Origin: Limimaricola sp.
GTDB taxonomy: Bacteria; Pseudomonadota; Alphaproteobacteria; Rhodobacterales; Rhodobacteraceae
Assembly (NCBI RefSeq): GCF_016125575.1
Contig: NZ_WGLM01000002.1
Span: 806,001 to 870,000 of the forward strand
Length of the DNA: 64,000 nt
Reading direction: 5' to 3'
The position numbers were made by a program, and so were the translations under genes. Of this stretch, positions 1 through 9,990 are shown in pieces (position 1 is the stretch's first letter; every line of letters begins with the position of its first letter). Below the pieces are notes generated by a model. The model saw only the letters and a list, made by a program, of their open reading frames with translations, was not told where the DNA came from and ran no database searches.

Positions 1-659
1 TAGCTGTCCTCGCCGAATTTCGGCAGTTGCCCGGTGCCGCGCATCATGTCCGAAGTTACAAGGACCGGCGTGATCGCCTCGGTCAGGCTATGCTCGGCCG
101 TGTGGGTATCCAGCATGAATTGCGCCAGCGCCCGGTGGAGGCGGGCGACCGCACCCATCAGCACCACGAAACGGCTGCCCGAGAGCTTGGCGGCCGTGGT
201 GAAGTCCATGCCGGTCTGGACGGCAGGCAACTGGTAGTGTTCCAGCGGCTTGAAATCGAAGCTGCGCGGGGTGCCGTGGCGGTGGATTTCCACGTTGTCG
301 TGTTCGTCCTTGCCGTCGGGCACGTCGTCATAGGGCAGGTTGGGGATGGTCAGCAGCAGGTCAGTCAGGCGCGCATCCTCGGCCTTGGCCTCGTCGCCCA
401 GTCGCGCGACCTCGGCCTTTTTCTCGGCCACCAGCGCGCGAAGACGTTCGAATTCGGCGTCATCCCCGCGGGCCTTGGCGGCGCCCACGTCCTTGCTGGC
501 CTTGTTCTGCTCGGCCTGCGCGGATTCGGCGGCATGAATCAGACCGCGCCGCGCCTCGTCGAGGCTGAGGATCGCAGCCGACATTGGCGACAGCCCGCGG
601 CGGGCAAGGGCGGCGTCGAAGGCGGCGGGATTGTCGCGGATGGCGCGGATGTCGTGCAT
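1..659 (-). CDS. serS: Seryl-tRNA synthetase, N-terminal part (cut by window edge)
   Basis: Charges tRNA-Ser with serine in the cytoplasm. Only the first 219 codons are present, and the frame is still open at base 1. The visible part opens [18 protein letters not shown], followed by the long Ala/Glu/Lys-rich antiparallel coiled-coil arm (about residues 30–105) that grips the long variable arm of tRNA-Ser. The motif [16 protein letters not shown] then marks the entry into the class II catalytic core. The ATG at 659 is the only start giving the canonical SerRS N-terminus; its ribosome binding site is weak. The gene is divergent from yajC, with a 284-bp gap between them. Confidence 0.95.
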   Translation of the reverse strand, partial: MHDIRAIRDNPAAFDAALARRGLSPMSAAILSLDEARRGLIHAAESAQAEQNKASKDVGAAKARGDDAEFERLRALVAEKKAEVARLGDEAKAEDARLTDLLLTIPNLPYDDVPDGKDEHDNVEIHRHGTPRSFDFKPLEHYQLPAVQTGMDFTTAAKLSGSRFVVLMGAVARLHRALAQFMLDTHTAEHSLTEAITPVLVTSDMMRGTGQLPKFGEDS

Positions 660-858
660 GGCAAGGGCTTTCGCTTGGGTTGGCGGAGATATGCCCGAAG
701 TGCCGCTTGGTGTGAAGCCCGCAAGCGGTTGCCGCTGCTGGCCTTCGCGAGCCCGCCGAGTAGATCTGGACCAAGCTGACCAGCGGCGGTTGAAAGGCAG
801 GTGCAAGGGGTGACAGAGGGGGTGCGTCGAAAGGCTCGCTTGGCGTGGCCGGGCGCGG

Positions 859-887
859 TTGCCATTCCGCCGGGCCGGACATAATGT
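859..887 (+). promoter_or_regulatory. Possible yajC-secDF promoter
   Basis: The 284-bp gap between serS and yajC contains TTGCCA (859–864) followed by CATAAT (880–885, spacer 15) or TAATGT (882–887, spacer 17). The sequence ends about 57 bp before the yajC start. It fits the gene layout but was judged by eye only. I saw nothing else definite in the gap. Confidence 0.35.
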
Positions 888-943
888 GCCGCGACTTTCG
901 CGGGGGGCGTCTCCTCGCTCATCAGATGAACCAAAGGACCGTC

Positions 944-1225
944 ATGCAGGGTTTTGAATCGCTCGTTCCGCTGATCCTGATCTTCGCGATCATGTATTTC
1001 CTGTTGATCCGGCCACAGCAGAAGAAGCTGAAGGACCACCAGGCAATGGTCGACGCATTGCGCCGGGGTGACCAGATCATCACGCAAGGCGGGATCGTGG
1101 GCAAGGTGACCAAGGTCAAGGACGAGAAAGAAGTCGAGGTCGAGATTGCGGCGGGCGTCAATGTGCGCGTGGTGAAGTCGACCATCGCCACGGTGGTCAG
1201 CAAGACCGAACCGGCAAAGTCCTGA
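944..1225 (+). CDS. yajC: Preprotein translocase subunit YajC
   Basis: Small single-span membrane subunit of the SecDF-YajC accessory complex of the Sec translocon. It is 93 residues long, with one N-terminal hydrophobic helix (SLVPLILIFAIMYFLLI), then the family signature RPQQKKLKDHQ and a basic/acidic cytoplasmic domain with GDQIITQGGIVGKV. The start at 944 has AAAGGA 7–8 bases upstream. An in-frame ATG at 926 lacks comparable spacing. It lies 24 bp before secD, so the two are almost certainly co-transcribed. Confidence 0.95.
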   Translation: MQGFESLVPLILIFAIMYFLLIRPQQKKLKDHQAMVDALRRGDQIITQGGIVGKVTKVKDEKEVEVEIAAGVNVRVVKSTIATVVSKTEPAKS

Positions 1226-1249
1226 CCCCGGCCGGAGAGGCGAACCAAG

Positions 1250-2911
1250 ATGTTGCATATCCCCTTCTGGCAGCGGATCGTCATCGTACTGATCTGCGCG
1301 GCCGGGATTCTTTCGGCAGTCCCGAACCTGTTTTATTCGCGCGTCGAGCAGCACAACGACGCTGCCAAGACCATCGCGGCTGGCCAGACCGATCCGGCGC
1401 TTGAAGCGAAGGCGGCGCTATGGCCGTCGTACCTGCCGTCAAACCTTGTCAATCTTGGCCTCGACCTGCGCGGCGGGGCGCACCTGTTGGCCGAAGTGCA
1501 GGTGGCCGACGTCTATTCCACCGTGATGGACGGCATGTGGCCGGACGTGCGCGACGCGCTGGCCAAAGAGCGTGACGTGGTAGGCTTTGTTACCCGCGAG
1601 CAGGGGCCGGCCGGCACGCTGCTGGTGCGCATCTCCAAGCCCGAAGGCGTGACCAAGGCGCTGGAAGTGGTGCGCGGGCTTGCGACGCCTGTCGCCTCGA
1701 TCACCGGGGCGGGTTCGACCAATATCGTTGTCACGGCGAACGGGCCGGTCCTGTCGATCACGCTGAGCGATGCCGAGAAGCAAGCCACCAACGAGCGCAC
1801 GGTGCAGCAGGCGCTGGAGATCATCCGTCGCCGGATCGACGCCGCGGGCACACGCGAGCCGATCATCCAGCGCGAAGGGTCTGACCGGATCCTCGTCGAG
1901 GTGCCGGGTGTCGGGTCGGCCGACGAGGTGAAAAGCCTGATCGGCACCACCGCGCAGCTGACCTTCCAGCCTGTCGTGGGACGGACCGAGGATCCTAACG
2001 CCTCGCCCGGCGCAAACAACGTGCTGGTGCCAGACCTTGAAAATCCCAAGCTGTTTTATGTTCTCGAACGTACGCCAGTGGTGACGGGCGAAGAACTGGT
2101 GGATGCGCAACCTTCGTTCGACCAGAATGGCCGGCCTGCGGTCAGCTTTCGGTTCAACCCGACCGGGGCGCGGAAATTCGGTGAATACACCGCCGCCAAT
2201 ATCGGGTCGCCCTTCGCGATTGTACTGGACAATCAGGTGATTTCGGCGCCGACCATCCAGAGCGCCATTCCCGGTGGCTCGGGCATCATCACCGGCAACT
2301 TCACCATCCAGCAATCGACCAAGCTGGCGGTTCTGCTGCGTGCAGGCGCATTGCCGGCCAAGCTGAACTTTCTTGAAGAGCGCACGGTCGGCCCCGAACT
2401 GGGGCAGGACAGCATCGATGCGGGCAAGAAGGCCGCAATTGCCGGTTCGATCGCTGTCGTGCTTTTCATGGGTCTGACCTACGGAATGTTCGGATGGATC
2501 GCCAACGTCGCGCTGGTCATCAACATGGCGATGATGTTCGGGGTCTTGTCGGCCATCGGCGGCACGCTGACACTGCCGGGCATTGCGGGGATCGTGCTGA
2601 CGGTCGGCATGGCGGTTGATGCCAACGTTCTTATCTACGAGCGGATCCGCGAGGAGCTGAAAACAGCCAAGGGGCCCGCGCGCGCGATCGAGCTGGGTTA
2701 TGAAAAGGCGCTGTCGGCCATCCTTGACAGTAACATCACTACACTGATCACGGCCGGCATCCTCTTTGCCCTTGGGCAAGGGCCAGTGCGCGGTTTTGCG
2801 ATCACGCTGGGGCTGGGCATCGTCACTTCGGTCTTCACGGCCTATTTCGTGACCCGTCTCATCATCGTCATCTGGTTCGAGCGTCGCCGCCCGAAAACCA
2901 TCGAGGTCTGA
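1250..2911 (+). CDS. secD: Protein translocase subunit SecD
   Basis: Membrane component that uses proton motive force to help pull secreted proteins across the inner membrane. It has 553 residues: an N-terminal transmembrane helix, a large periplasmic P1 region carrying the conserved NLGLDLRGGAHLL motif, and a C-terminal block of five helices with the RND-like motif GMAVDANVLIYERIREE. The ATG at 1250 follows GGAGAGG. secF starts 4 bp after the stop, the usual coupled secD-secF arrangement. Confidence 0.97.
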   Translation: MLHIPFWQRIVIVLICAAGILSAVPNLFYSRVEQHNDAAKTIAAGQTDPALEAKAALWPSYLPSNLVNLGLDLRGGAHLLAEVQVADVYSTVMDGMWPDVRDALAKERDVVGFVTREQGPAGTLLVRISKPEGVTKALEVVRGLATPVASITGAGSTNIVVTANGPVLSITLSDAEKQATNERTVQQALEIIRRRIDAAGTREPIIQREGSDRILVEVPGVGSADEVKSLIGTTAQLTFQPVVGRTEDPNASPGANNVLVPDLENPKLFYVLERTPVVTGEELVDAQPSFDQNGRPAVSFRFNPTGARKFGEYTAANIGSPFAIVLDNQVISAPTIQSAIPGGSGIITGNFTIQQSTKLAVLLRAGALPAKLNFLEERTVGPELGQDSIDAGKKAAIAGSIAVVLFMGLTYGMFGWIANVALVINMAMMFGVLSAIGGTLTLPGIAGIVLTVGMAVDANVLIYERIREELKTAKGPARAIELGYEKALSAILDSNITTLITAGILFALGQGPVRGFAITLGLGIVTSVFTAYFVTRLIIVIWFERRRPKTIEV

Positions 2912-2915
2912 GCCC

Positions 2916-3884
2916 ATGCGGATGCGTCTTGTTCCCGACAATACCAACATCAACTTCTTCCAGCTGGCGCGGGTGACCTTCGGCGGCTCGATCCTGCTGC
3001 TGATCGCCAGTGCGGTGTTGTTCTTCACGATGGGCCTGAATTTTGGCATCGATTTTCGCGGCGGAACGACGATCCGCACCGAATCGACCCAAGCAGTGGA
3101 TGTTGGCGTCTACCGCTCGGCCCTCAAGCCGTTGAACCTTGGGGACGTGTCGATCACCCAGATCTTTGATCCCGGCTTCCGGCCAGACCAGCATGTCGCC
3201 AGCATCCGGATTCAGGCACAAAGCGCGGAAGACGCGATTTCACCCGAGACGACGAAGGCTGTCGAGGACGCCATTACCGCGGTCGATCCGACGGTCAAGT
3301 TCACCTCGATCGAAAGTGTCGGGCCCAAGGTGTCAGGCGAGCTGATCTGGACGGCGATCCTGTCTGTCACCGGTTCGATCGTCGCGATCGTGATCTATAT
3401 CTGGCTACGCTTCGAATGGCAGTTCGCGCTGGGCGGCGTTGTGGCTTTGGCCCATGACGTGGGGCTGACCATTGGCATCTTCGCGTTGTTCCAGCTGAAG
3501 TTCGACCTGTCGATCATCGCGGCCCTGCTGACCATTGTTGGTTATTCAATCAACGACACGGTGGTGGTGTTCGACAGGGCGCGCGAGAACCTGATCAAGT
3601 ACAAGACGATGCCGCTGATAGATGTGCTCAACCTTTCGGCCAACGAGACGTTGAGCCGCACGATTATGACATCCGGCACCACGCTGATTGCGTTGATCGC
3701 GCTGTTGGTGCTGGGGGGCGACGTGATCCGCGGTTTTGTCTTCGCCATCACTTGGGGCGTGATCGTCGGGACCTATTCGTCGATCTACATTGCCAAGAAC
3801 ATCGTGCTGATGCTGGGGGTCAAGCGGGACTGGTCGAAGACTCGCAAGCCCTCGGGCAACCAGTTTGCCGATATCGACGCTTGA
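2916..3884 (+). CDS. secF: Protein translocase subunit SecF
   Basis: Partner of SecD in the SecDF-YajC complex. It has 322 residues with the family signature FGIDFRGGTT after the first helix, a short periplasmic domain, then five transmembrane helices containing VGYSINDTVVVFDRARENL. The length and the immediate position after secD are standard. The next gene starts 40 bp downstream and is probably in the same transcript. Confidence 0.97.
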   Translation: MRMRLVPDNTNINFFQLARVTFGGSILLLIASAVLFFTMGLNFGIDFRGGTTIRTESTQAVDVGVYRSALKPLNLGDVSITQIFDPGFRPDQHVASIRIQAQSAEDAISPETTKAVEDAITAVDPTVKFTSIESVGPKVSGELIWTAILSVTGSIVAIVIYIWLRFEWQFALGGVVALAHDVGLTIGIFALFQLKFDLSIIAALLTIVGYSINDTVVVFDRARENLIKYKTMPLIDVLNLSANETLSRTIMTSGTTLIALIALLVLGGDVIRGFVFAITWGVIVGTYSSIYIAKNIVLMLGVKRDWSKTRKPSGNQFADIDA

Positions 3885-3924
3885 GCCGTCAGGCGCCACA
3901 AAAGGTGGCGGAAGGGAGCGGAAA

Positions 3925-4278
3925 ATGCGTTTGAACGAAATCCGCTTTACCGATTCGGCCCCGGTCGAGGGCTATGGACCCGGCTTTTTCCGTATCGGCG
4001 GACAGGTGCATCGTGGCCCTGTCGCGGTTCTGCCCACGGGCGTCATCGCCTGGGGCGGGTTCGAAGATGCCGCAGCACTGTTGGCGGTGGTCGGCGAAAT
4101 CGACGTGATCTTCGTGGGCACCGGGGCCGAGATTGCCCCGATCCCGGCGGCCTTGCGCGCCGCCCTTGAAGAGGCGGGGATCGGGGTCGAGATCATGGCC
4201 TCTCCCACGGCCTGCCGCACATACAATGTCCTGTTGTCGGAGGGCCGGCGCGTGGCCGCCGCCCTGATCCCGGTCTGA
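3925..4278 (+). CDS. Mth938-like (DUF498/NDUFAF3-type) domain protein
   Basis: Compact cytoplasmic protein of 117 residues belonging to the Mth938/DUF498 fold family, whose eukaryotic member NDUFAF3 is a complex I assembly factor. Family features seen are GPGFFRIGG, VAVLPTGVIAW, the central FVGTGAEI loop and a C-terminal GIGVEIMASPTACRTYNVL stretch. The start at 3925 is chosen because GGAAGGGAGCGGAAA precedes it; an upstream in-frame ATG at 3865 lies inside secF. A small hairpin (CGCCAC/GTGGCG) sits just before the ribosome binding site. Its bacterial role is unproven. ccmA begins one base after its stop. Confidence 0.85.
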   Translation: MRLNEIRFTDSAPVEGYGPGFFRIGGQVHRGPVAVLPTGVIAWGGFEDAAALLAVVGEIDVIFVGTGAEIAPIPAALRAALEEAGIGVEIMASPTACRTYNVLLSEGRRVAAALIPV

Positions 4279-4279
4279 C

Positions 4280-4897
4280 ATGCATCTTGCCGTGACCGAC
4301 CTTGCCTGTGCGCGTGGTGGATTGCCGGTGCTGACGGGTGTGTCGTTTCGGCTGGAGGCGGGGCAGGCGCTGATCTTGCGCGGGCCCAATGGCGTGGGCA
4401 AGACCACGCTTTTGCGTACGCTGGCCGGATTGCAGCCAGCGATGGCAGGCGAGGTCGACTTTCCTGCCGATGAGGGCGCCTATGCCAGCCATGCCGACGG
4501 CGTGAAACTGACGCTGAGCGTGACCGAGAACCTGGCCTTCTGGGCGGCGGTGCATGGGCGCCAGCTGGACGACGCGGCACTGGCGGCGTTCGACCTGACC
4601 GGTTTGCGCGACCGTATGGCAGGCACACTGTCGGCCGGGCAGAAGCGGCGGCTGGGGTTGGCGCGGCTGGCGGTGATCGGGCGCAAAGTGCTGTTTCTTG
4701 ACGAGCCGACCGTTTCGCTTGATCGCGCAGCTGTGGGCCTGTTCGCCGATTTTCTGCGGGATCAGCATCTGGCACAGGGCGGCATTGCGGTGATCGCCAC
4801 GCATATCGACCTCGGGCTGGAAGCGCCTGAGCTGGACCTGACGCCCTATCGTGCCGCGCCTGACGCGGCCGGCGGTAGCGACGAGGCGTTTCTGTGA
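4280..4897 (+). CDS. ccmA: Haem exporter ATP-binding protein CcmA
   Basis: ATPase of the CcmABCD complex, which releases holo-CcmE in system I cytochrome c maturation. It has 205 residues with Walker A GPNGVGKTTLLR (about residues 35–46), ABC signature LSAGQKRRLGLARL and Walker B VLFLDEPTVSLD. It opens a tight ccmABCDG operon, and its stop overlaps the ccmB GTG start. Confidence 0.96.
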   Translation: MHLAVTDLACARGGLPVLTGVSFRLEAGQALILRGPNGVGKTTLLRTLAGLQPAMAGEVDFPADEGAYASHADGVKLTLSVTENLAFWAAVHGRQLDDAALAAFDLTGLRDRMAGTLSAGQKRRLGLARLAVIGRKVLFLDEPTVSLDRAAVGLFADFLRDQHLAQGGIAVIATHIDLGLEAPELDLTPYRAAPDAAGGSDEAFL

Positions 4898-5550
4898 TCG
4901 CCCTCCTGATCCGCGATTTGCGGCTGGCGATCCGCGCAGGCGGCGGTTTTGGCCTTGGGCTGGCTTTCTTCCTGATCGTCATCGTGCTGGTGCCCTTCGG
5001 CGTTGGGCCGGAACGCGCGGTGCTGACCCGGATCGCGCCGGGGATGCTATGGGTGGCGGCGCTGCTGGCGGCCCTGCTGTCGCTCGACCGGATCTTCGCG
5101 CTGGATCACGAGGATGGCTCGCTGGCGCTGCTGGCCACGGCACCCTTACCGCTGGAGGGCGTGGTGCTGGTCAAGGCCGCGGCGCATTGGCTGACGACGG
5201 GCCTGCCGCTGACGCTGGCCGCGCCGGTGCTGGGCATCCTGCTGAACCTCTCGCCCGAGGCCACGCCGTGGCTACTGGCCTCGCTGGGGCTTGGCACGCC
5301 GGCGCTGTCGATGATCGGCGCCTTTGGAGCCGCGCTGACGGTGGGACTTCGGCGGGGCGGCCTGCTGTTGTCGCTTCTGGTTCTGCCGCTTTACGTGCCG
5401 ACGCTGATTTTCGGGGCCGAAGCGGTGCGGCGTGGGGCCGAAGGGCTGACAGCGTTGCCGTCGCTGGCCTTGGTGGGCGGGGTCACAGCGGGCTGTTTCG
5501 CGCTGCTGCCCTTCGCAGCGGCGGCGGCCCTGCGGGTCAACCTGCGGTGA
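4894..5550 (+). CDS. ccmB: Haem exporter membrane protein CcmB
   Basis: Integral membrane subunit paired with CcmA. It has 218 residues and six predicted hydrophobic helices, beginning (M)IALLIRDLRLAIRAGGG, typical of CcmB. It starts at a GTG whose last two bases form the ccmA stop TGA, indicating translational coupling. Length and order match other alphaproteobacterial ccm (hel) operons. Confidence 0.94.
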   Translation: MIALLIRDLRLAIRAGGGFGLGLAFFLIVIVLVPFGVGPERAVLTRIAPGMLWVAALLAALLSLDRIFALDHEDGSLALLATAPLPLEGVVLVKAAAHWLTTGLPLTLAAPVLGILLNLSPEATPWLLASLGLGTPALSMIGAFGAALTVGLRRGGLLLSLLVLPLYVPTLIFGAEAVRRGAEGLTALPSLALVGGVTAGCFALLPFAAAAALRVNLR

Positions 5551-5603
5551 GGTGCGGCACCGCGGTGATTGAGGGGCGGGCGGGAACCCGCTAAGGAGGC
5601 TTC

Positions 5604-6335
5604 ATGTCGATTTGGGAATACGCCAATCCGAAGAAGTTCATGGGCTGGACGAGGCCGGTGCTGCCGTGGCTGTGGGCGCTTGCGGTGGCCTGCATCGTCA
5701 CGGCGTTGGTCTGGGGCTTTTTCTTCACGCCCGACGACTACAAGCAGGGTTCGACCGTCAAGATCATCTACATCCATGTCCCCTCGGCGATGATCGCGAT
5801 CAATGCGTGGTTCATGATGTTGATCACCTCGCTGGTCTGGATCGTGCGGCGGCACCACGTTTCGGTGCTGGCGGCCAAGGCCGCGGCGCCGGTGGGGGCC
5901 GCGATGACGGTGATTGCGCTTTTCACCGGGGCGGTCTGGGGCGAGCCGATGTGGGGGACGTGGTGGGCATGGGACCCGCGGCTGACCTCGTTTCTTGTCC
6001 TTTTTCTCTTTTATCTCGGCTACATGGCGCTGTGGGCGGCGATCGAGGATGCCGATACGGCGGCCGACCTGACCAGCGTGCTTTGCCTTGTCGGGTCGGT
6101 CTTTGCGGTGCTTAGCCGCTATGCCGCGATCTTCTGGAACCAGGGTTTGCACCAGGGGTCATCGGTCTTTCGCGCGGGACGGCCCGACAGCGTGGCGGAG
6201 GTGTTCTACCTGCCACTGATGTTGTCGATCGCTGGGTTCATCCTGCTGTTTCTCGCACTTGTGCTGATGCGGACGCGGACCGAGATACGGTTGCGTCGGG
6301 CGAGCGCACTGGAAGCCCGGATGCGGAGCGCATGA
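5604..6335 (+). CDS. ccmC: Haem handling protein CcmC
   Basis: Binds haem and transfers it to CcmE on the periplasmic side. It has 243 residues, six transmembrane helices and the tryptophan-rich haem motif MWGTWWAWDPRLTS, with histidines in flanking loops (YIHVPSAM and GLHQGSS). A near-perfect AAGGAGG lies 5 bases upstream. The final ATGA overlaps the start of ccmD. Confidence 0.96.
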   Translation: MSIWEYANPKKFMGWTRPVLPWLWALAVACIVTALVWGFFFTPDDYKQGSTVKIIYIHVPSAMIAINAWFMMLITSLVWIVRRHHVSVLAAKAAAPVGAAMTVIALFTGAVWGEPMWGTWWAWDPRLTSFLVLFLFYLGYMALWAAIEDADTAADLTSVLCLVGSVFAVLSRYAAIFWNQGLHQGSSVFRAGRPDSVAEVFYLPLMLSIAGFILLFLALVLMRTRTEIRLRRASALEARMRSA

Positions 6336-6487
6336 TGCCGCAACTTGGCAAATACGCCCCCGAAGTCTTGAGCGCCTATGCTGTCTGCATCGCGGTGCTG
6401 GTGGTGCTGGTCGCAGCAAGCTGGTGGCGGGCGCGGCAAAGTGCGGCGCGGCTGGAGCGGGTCGAGAAGGAGACGGGTCGTGGCTAA
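6332..6487 (+). CDS. ccmD: Haem exporter small subunit CcmD
   Basis: A 51-residue single-span protein, MMPQLGKYAPEVLSAYAVCI followed by a hydrophobic helix and a basic tail (WWRARQSAARLERVEKE). This is the standard CcmD layout: a short periplasmic segment with a Tyr, one helix, and a charged cytoplasmic tail. It overlaps ccmC by ATGA and ccmG by 8 bases. CcmD stabilises CcmC in the holo-CcmE release complex. Confidence 0.9.
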   Translation: MMPQLGKYAPEVLSAYAVCIAVLVVLVAASWWRARQSAARLERVEKETGRG

Positions 6488-7019
6488 GGTCTCACCGATG
6501 ATCGTGCTGCCGCCGGTGATCTTTGCGGCGATCGCGGGACTGTTGCTGGGGGGCATGTATTTCGGCCACTCCGACACCTTGCCGTCGAACCTGATCGGCA
6601 AGGACGCCCCCGCCGTACCGCAGGAAGGGCTGCCTGACCGGACACAGCTGACCGATGCCGACCTGCGCGATGGCAAGGTGACGATCGTCAATTATTGGGC
6701 CAGTTGGTGTCCGCCCTGCAGGGCCGAACATGGCGTGCTCAAGGACCTTGCCACGCAGGGCTACCGCGTGGCGGGGATCAACTTTCGTGACACCGCCGCC
6801 AATGCCGATGGCTACCTGACCGACCAAGGCGACCCGTTTTTTGCGCTGGGTTTCGACCCGCGCGGGCGCACGTCGGTCGACTGGGGCGTAACGGCGCCGC
6901 CCGAGACCTTCATCGTCGATGGCACCGGCAAGGTGCTGTTCCGGGTGGCGGGGCCGCTGATCGGCGCGAATTACGACCAGTTGTTCCTGCCCGCCCTGAA
7001 AGCCGCGACGGGTCAGTAG
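6480..7019 (+). CDS. ccmG: Thiol:disulfide interchange protein CcmG (DsbE)
   Basis: Membrane-anchored periplasmic thioredoxin that reduces the haem-binding cysteines of apocytochrome c. It has 179 residues with an N-terminal anchor (IVLPPVIFAAIAGLLLGGMYF), the active site NYWASWCPPCRAEH (WCPPC about residues 76–80) and the CcmG-type cis-Pro region TAPPETFIVD. A GTG start at 6480 is preferred because AAGGAG is correctly spaced, although an in-frame ATG exists at 6498. It closes the ccm operon. Confidence 0.94.
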   Translation: MAKVSPMIVLPPVIFAAIAGLLLGGMYFGHSDTLPSNLIGKDAPAVPQEGLPDRTQLTDADLRDGKVTIVNYWASWCPPCRAEHGVLKDLATQGYRVAGINFRDTAANADGYLTDQGDPFFALGFDPRGRTSVDWGVTAPPETFIVDGTGKVLFRVAGPLIGANYDQLFLPALKAATGQ

Positions 7020-7030
7020 GGCGGATGGCG

Positions 7031-7106
7031 AAAGGGGGGCTGTCTGCCCCCCTCTTGGCCTGCGGCCAATTCACCCCCCGAGGATATTTGCAAGGCAAAG
7101 GCAGCC
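7031..7106. repeat. Intergenic palindromic repeat, copy 1
   Basis: Located between ccmG and acnA. It has two back-to-back hairpins, GGGGGGC-tgtct-GCCCCCC (7034–7052) and TTGGCC-tgc-GGCCAA (7055–7069), followed by CCCCCCGAGGATATTTG. The same plan recurs at 55263–55326. The first hairpin may also act as the ccmG transcription terminator, although the following T-run is poor. Confidence 0.6.
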
Positions 7107-7144
7107 TTGGCGGGGCCGGCCGCTGGGCCAGCCCCCCGGGCGGC

Positions 7145-9901
7145 TCAGGCCGCCTTCGCGAGGTTGCGCAGGACGTAGTGCAGCACGCCACCGTTCTTGA
7201 TGTAGTCGATCTCGACCGCGGTATCGATCCGGCACTTGAGCGTGATCGTCCTGGTGGTTCCGTCGGCGTAAGTGATGGTGCAGGGCACCTCGGCCAGCGG
7301 GGTGACGCTGTCGAGACCGTCGATGGCAACGCTTTCGTCGCCCTTGAGGTTCAGCGACTTGCGCGTGTCGCCGCCCGTGAACTCGAACGGGATGACGCCC
7401 ATGCCGACGAGGTTGGAGCGGTGAATGCGCTCGAAGCTTTCGGCAATGACGGCCTTCACGCCCAGAAGCGCGGTTCCCTTGGCCGCCCAGTCGCGGCTTG
7501 AGCCGGCGCCGTATTCGATGCCGGCAAAGATCACCATCGGGGTGTCTTTCGATTCCCAGGCCATTGCCGCGTCGAAGATCGAGGTCTGCTGACCGTCCGG
7601 GCCGAGGGTGTAGCCGCCCTCGACGCCGTCCAGCATTTCGTTGCGGATGCGGATGTTGGCGAAGGTGCCGCGCATCATTACCTCGTGGTTGCCGCGGCGT
7701 GAGCCGTAGGAATTGAACTCGCGCACAGGCACCTGCCGATCCACAAGATAGCGGCCGGCGGGCGTGGTATCCTTGAACGAACCGGCAGGGCTGATGTGGT
7801 CCGTGGTGACCATGTCGCCCAGAATTGCAAGGATCCGGGCACCATCAATATTGCCGATCTTGCCTGCGTCCTTGTCCATGCCTTGAAAGTAGGGCGGGTT
7901 CTGGATGTAGGTCGAGGTCGGCGGCCAGTCATAGGTTTCGCCGGTGGAGGTTTCGACCGCCTGCCATTTCTCGTCGCCCTTGAAGACGTCGGCATACTTG
8001 GACTGGAACGCCTCGCGCGTCACGGTGGCGTGGACGAGATCGGCGATCTCCTTGTTGGTGGGCCAGATGTCCTTGAGATAGACCGGCTGACCATCCTTGC
8101 CCGTACCCAGCGGCTCGGTCGTGATGTCGATGTTCATGTCTCCGGCCAGCGCGTAGGCCACCACCAGCGGCGGTGAGGCGAGGTAGTTGGCGCGCACGTC
8201 GGGCGAGATGCGGCCCTCGAAGTTGCGGTTACCCGACAGCACCGAGACGGCGACAAGATCATTATCGGCGATCGACTTGGAGATTTCAGGCTGCAGCGGG
8301 CCGGAATTGCCGATGCAGGTGGTGCAGCCGTAGCCCACAAGGTTGAAGCCGATCGCGTCGAGGTCTTCCTGCAGACCGGCGGCCTCAAGATATTCCGAGA
8401 CGACCTGAGAGCCGGGCGCGAGCGAGGTCTTGACCCAAGGTTTGCGGGTCAGGCCCAGCGCGCGCGCCTTGCGCGCAACGAGGCCGGCGCCGATCATCAC
8501 GTAGGGGTTCGACGTGTTGGTGCAGGAGGTGATCGAGGCGATCACGACCGAGCCATCGCGCAGGGTGAAATCTTCGCCTGCAACCGTTCCGGACTTGCGC
8601 GCATCCGCGCCGTTTGTGGTCGTGGCAACCGGCCCTTCGTCAGCCATGTCCTTGGCCGCCTTGCCCGCATCGACGCCGCGATAGTCGCAGACAACGTTAT
8701 AGAATGCTTCGGCGGCGCCGGTCAGCGGCAGGTAGTCCTGCGGCCGCTTCGGCCCCGAGATGGCCGGCACGATGGTGCCCATGTCCAGTTCCAGCGTCGA
8801 GGTGTAGACGGGCGCGTAATCTGCACCGCGCCACATGCCTTGGGCCTTGGCATAGGCCTCGACCAGCGCCACGCGCGCCTCGTCGCGGCCGGTCTGGCGC
8901 AGGTAGCGCAGGGTTTCGGCGTCGATCGGGAAGAAGCCGCAGGTGGCGCCGTATTCAGGGGCCATGTTGGCGATGGTGGCACGGTCGGCCAGCGGCAGGT
9001 GATCGAGGCCGTCGCCGTAGAATTCGACGAACTTGTTGACCACGCCGTGCTTGCGCAGCATCTGCACGACCTTCAGCACGAGGTCAGTCGCGGTGGTGCC
9101 TTCGACCATCGAACCGGTCAGCTTGAAGCCAACAACCTCGGGGATCAGCATCGAGACGGGCTGGCCCAGCATCGCTGCCTCGGCCTCGATCCCGCCGACG
9201 CCCCAGCCCAGCACGGCAAGGCCGTTGATCATGGTTGTGTGGCTGTCGGTGCCCACCAGCGTGTCGGGATAGGCCACCTCTTCGCCGTTCTGGTCGGTAT
9301 CGGTCCAGATGGTTTGGGCGAGGTATTCAAGGTTGACCTGGTGGCAGATGCCGGTGCCGGGCGGCACGACGCGGAAATTGTTGAACGCGCCTTGGCCCCA
9401 TTTCAGGAACTGGTAGCGTTCCATGTTGCGTTCGTATTCGCGGTCGACGTTCATCTGGAAGGCGCGGGGGTTGCCGAACTCGTCGATCATCACCGAGTGG
9501 TCGATGACGAGGTCAACGGGGTTGAGCGGGTTGATCTGCTGCGCGTCGCCGCCCAGTGCCTTGATCCCGTCGCGCATCGCGGCAAGGTCGACCACGGCAG
9601 GCACGCCGGTGAAGTCCTGCATCAGCACGCGGGCCGGGCGATAGGCGATCTCGCGCGGGTTCTTGCCGCCTTGCATGGCCCAGTCGGCAAAGGCGCGGAT
9701 GTCGTCGGTCGAGACGGAGTGGCCGCCATCCTCGAATCGCAGCATGTTTTCCAGCACCACCTTGAGGCTGGCGGGCAGGCGCGAGAAATCGCCAAGGCCG
9801 GCGGCCTGAGCTGCGGGAATGGCGTAGTAGGCCAGTGTGGCGTCCCCGACCTTGAGGGTCGTGCGGGTCTTGACGGTGTCCTTGCCGACATTGATGGTCA
9901 T
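7145..9901 (-). CDS. acnA: Aconitate hydratase AcnA
   Basis: Interconverts citrate and isocitrate in the TCA cycle, using a [4Fe-4S] cluster. It is 918 residues long, normal for AcnA/IRP-type aconitases. Cluster ligands are visible in [11 protein letters not shown] and in [13 protein letters not shown]. Substrate motifs include [21 protein letters not shown] and the swivel-domain motif [13 protein letters not shown]. The start [10 protein letters not shown] is preceded on its strand by AAAGGAAA. It is a single-gene unit with its own promoter (9991–10019). Confidence 0.98.
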   Translation of the reverse strand: MTINVGKDTVKTRTTLKVGDATLAYYAIPAAQAAGLGDFSRLPASLKVVLENMLRFEDGGHSVSTDDIRAFADWAMQGGKNPREIAYRPARVLMQDFTGVPAVVDLAAMRDGIKALGGDAQQINPLNPVDLVIDHSVMIDEFGNPRAFQMNVDREYERNMERYQFLKWGQGAFNNFRVVPPGTGICHQVNLEYLAQTIWTDTDQNGEEVAYPDTLVGTDSHTTMINGLAVLGWGVGGIEAEAAMLGQPVSMLIPEVVGFKLTGSMVEGTTATDLVLKVVQMLRKHGVVNKFVEFYGDGLDHLPLADRATIANMAPEYGATCGFFPIDAETLRYLRQTGRDEARVALVEAYAKAQGMWRGADYAPVYTSTLELDMGTIVPAISGPKRPQDYLPLTGAAEAFYNVVCDYRGVDAGKAAKDMADEGPVATTTNGADARKSGTVAGEDFTLRDGSVVIASITSCTNTSNPYVMIGAGLVARKARALGLTRKPWVKTSLAPGSQVVSEYLEAAGLQEDLDAIGFNLVGYGCTTCIGNSGPLQPEISKSIADNDLVAVSVLSGNRNFEGRISPDVRANYLASPPLVVAYALAGDMNIDITTEPLGTGKDGQPVYLKDIWPTNKEIADLVHATVTREAFQSKYADVFKGDEKWQAVETSTGETYDWPPTSTYIQNPPYFQGMDKDAGKIGNIDGARILAILGDMVTTDHISPAGSFKDTTPAGRYLVDRQVPVREFNSYGSRRGNHEVMMRGTFANIRIRNEMLDGVEGGYTLGPDGQQTSIFDAAMAWESKDTPMVIFAGIEYGAGSSRDWAAKGTALLGVKAVIAESFERIHRSNLVGMGVIPFEFTGGDTRKSLNLKGDESVAIDGLDSVTPLAEVPCTITYADGTTRTITLKCRIDTAVEIDYIKNGGVLHYVLRNLAKAA

Positions 9902-9990
9902 GCGGATTTCCTTTGCGGTCGGATCAGCGGAGGTTGCGCCCGGTTCTGCCCGATGCGGTCTCTTCGATCAAGCTGGGTGGTTCGACGCGA

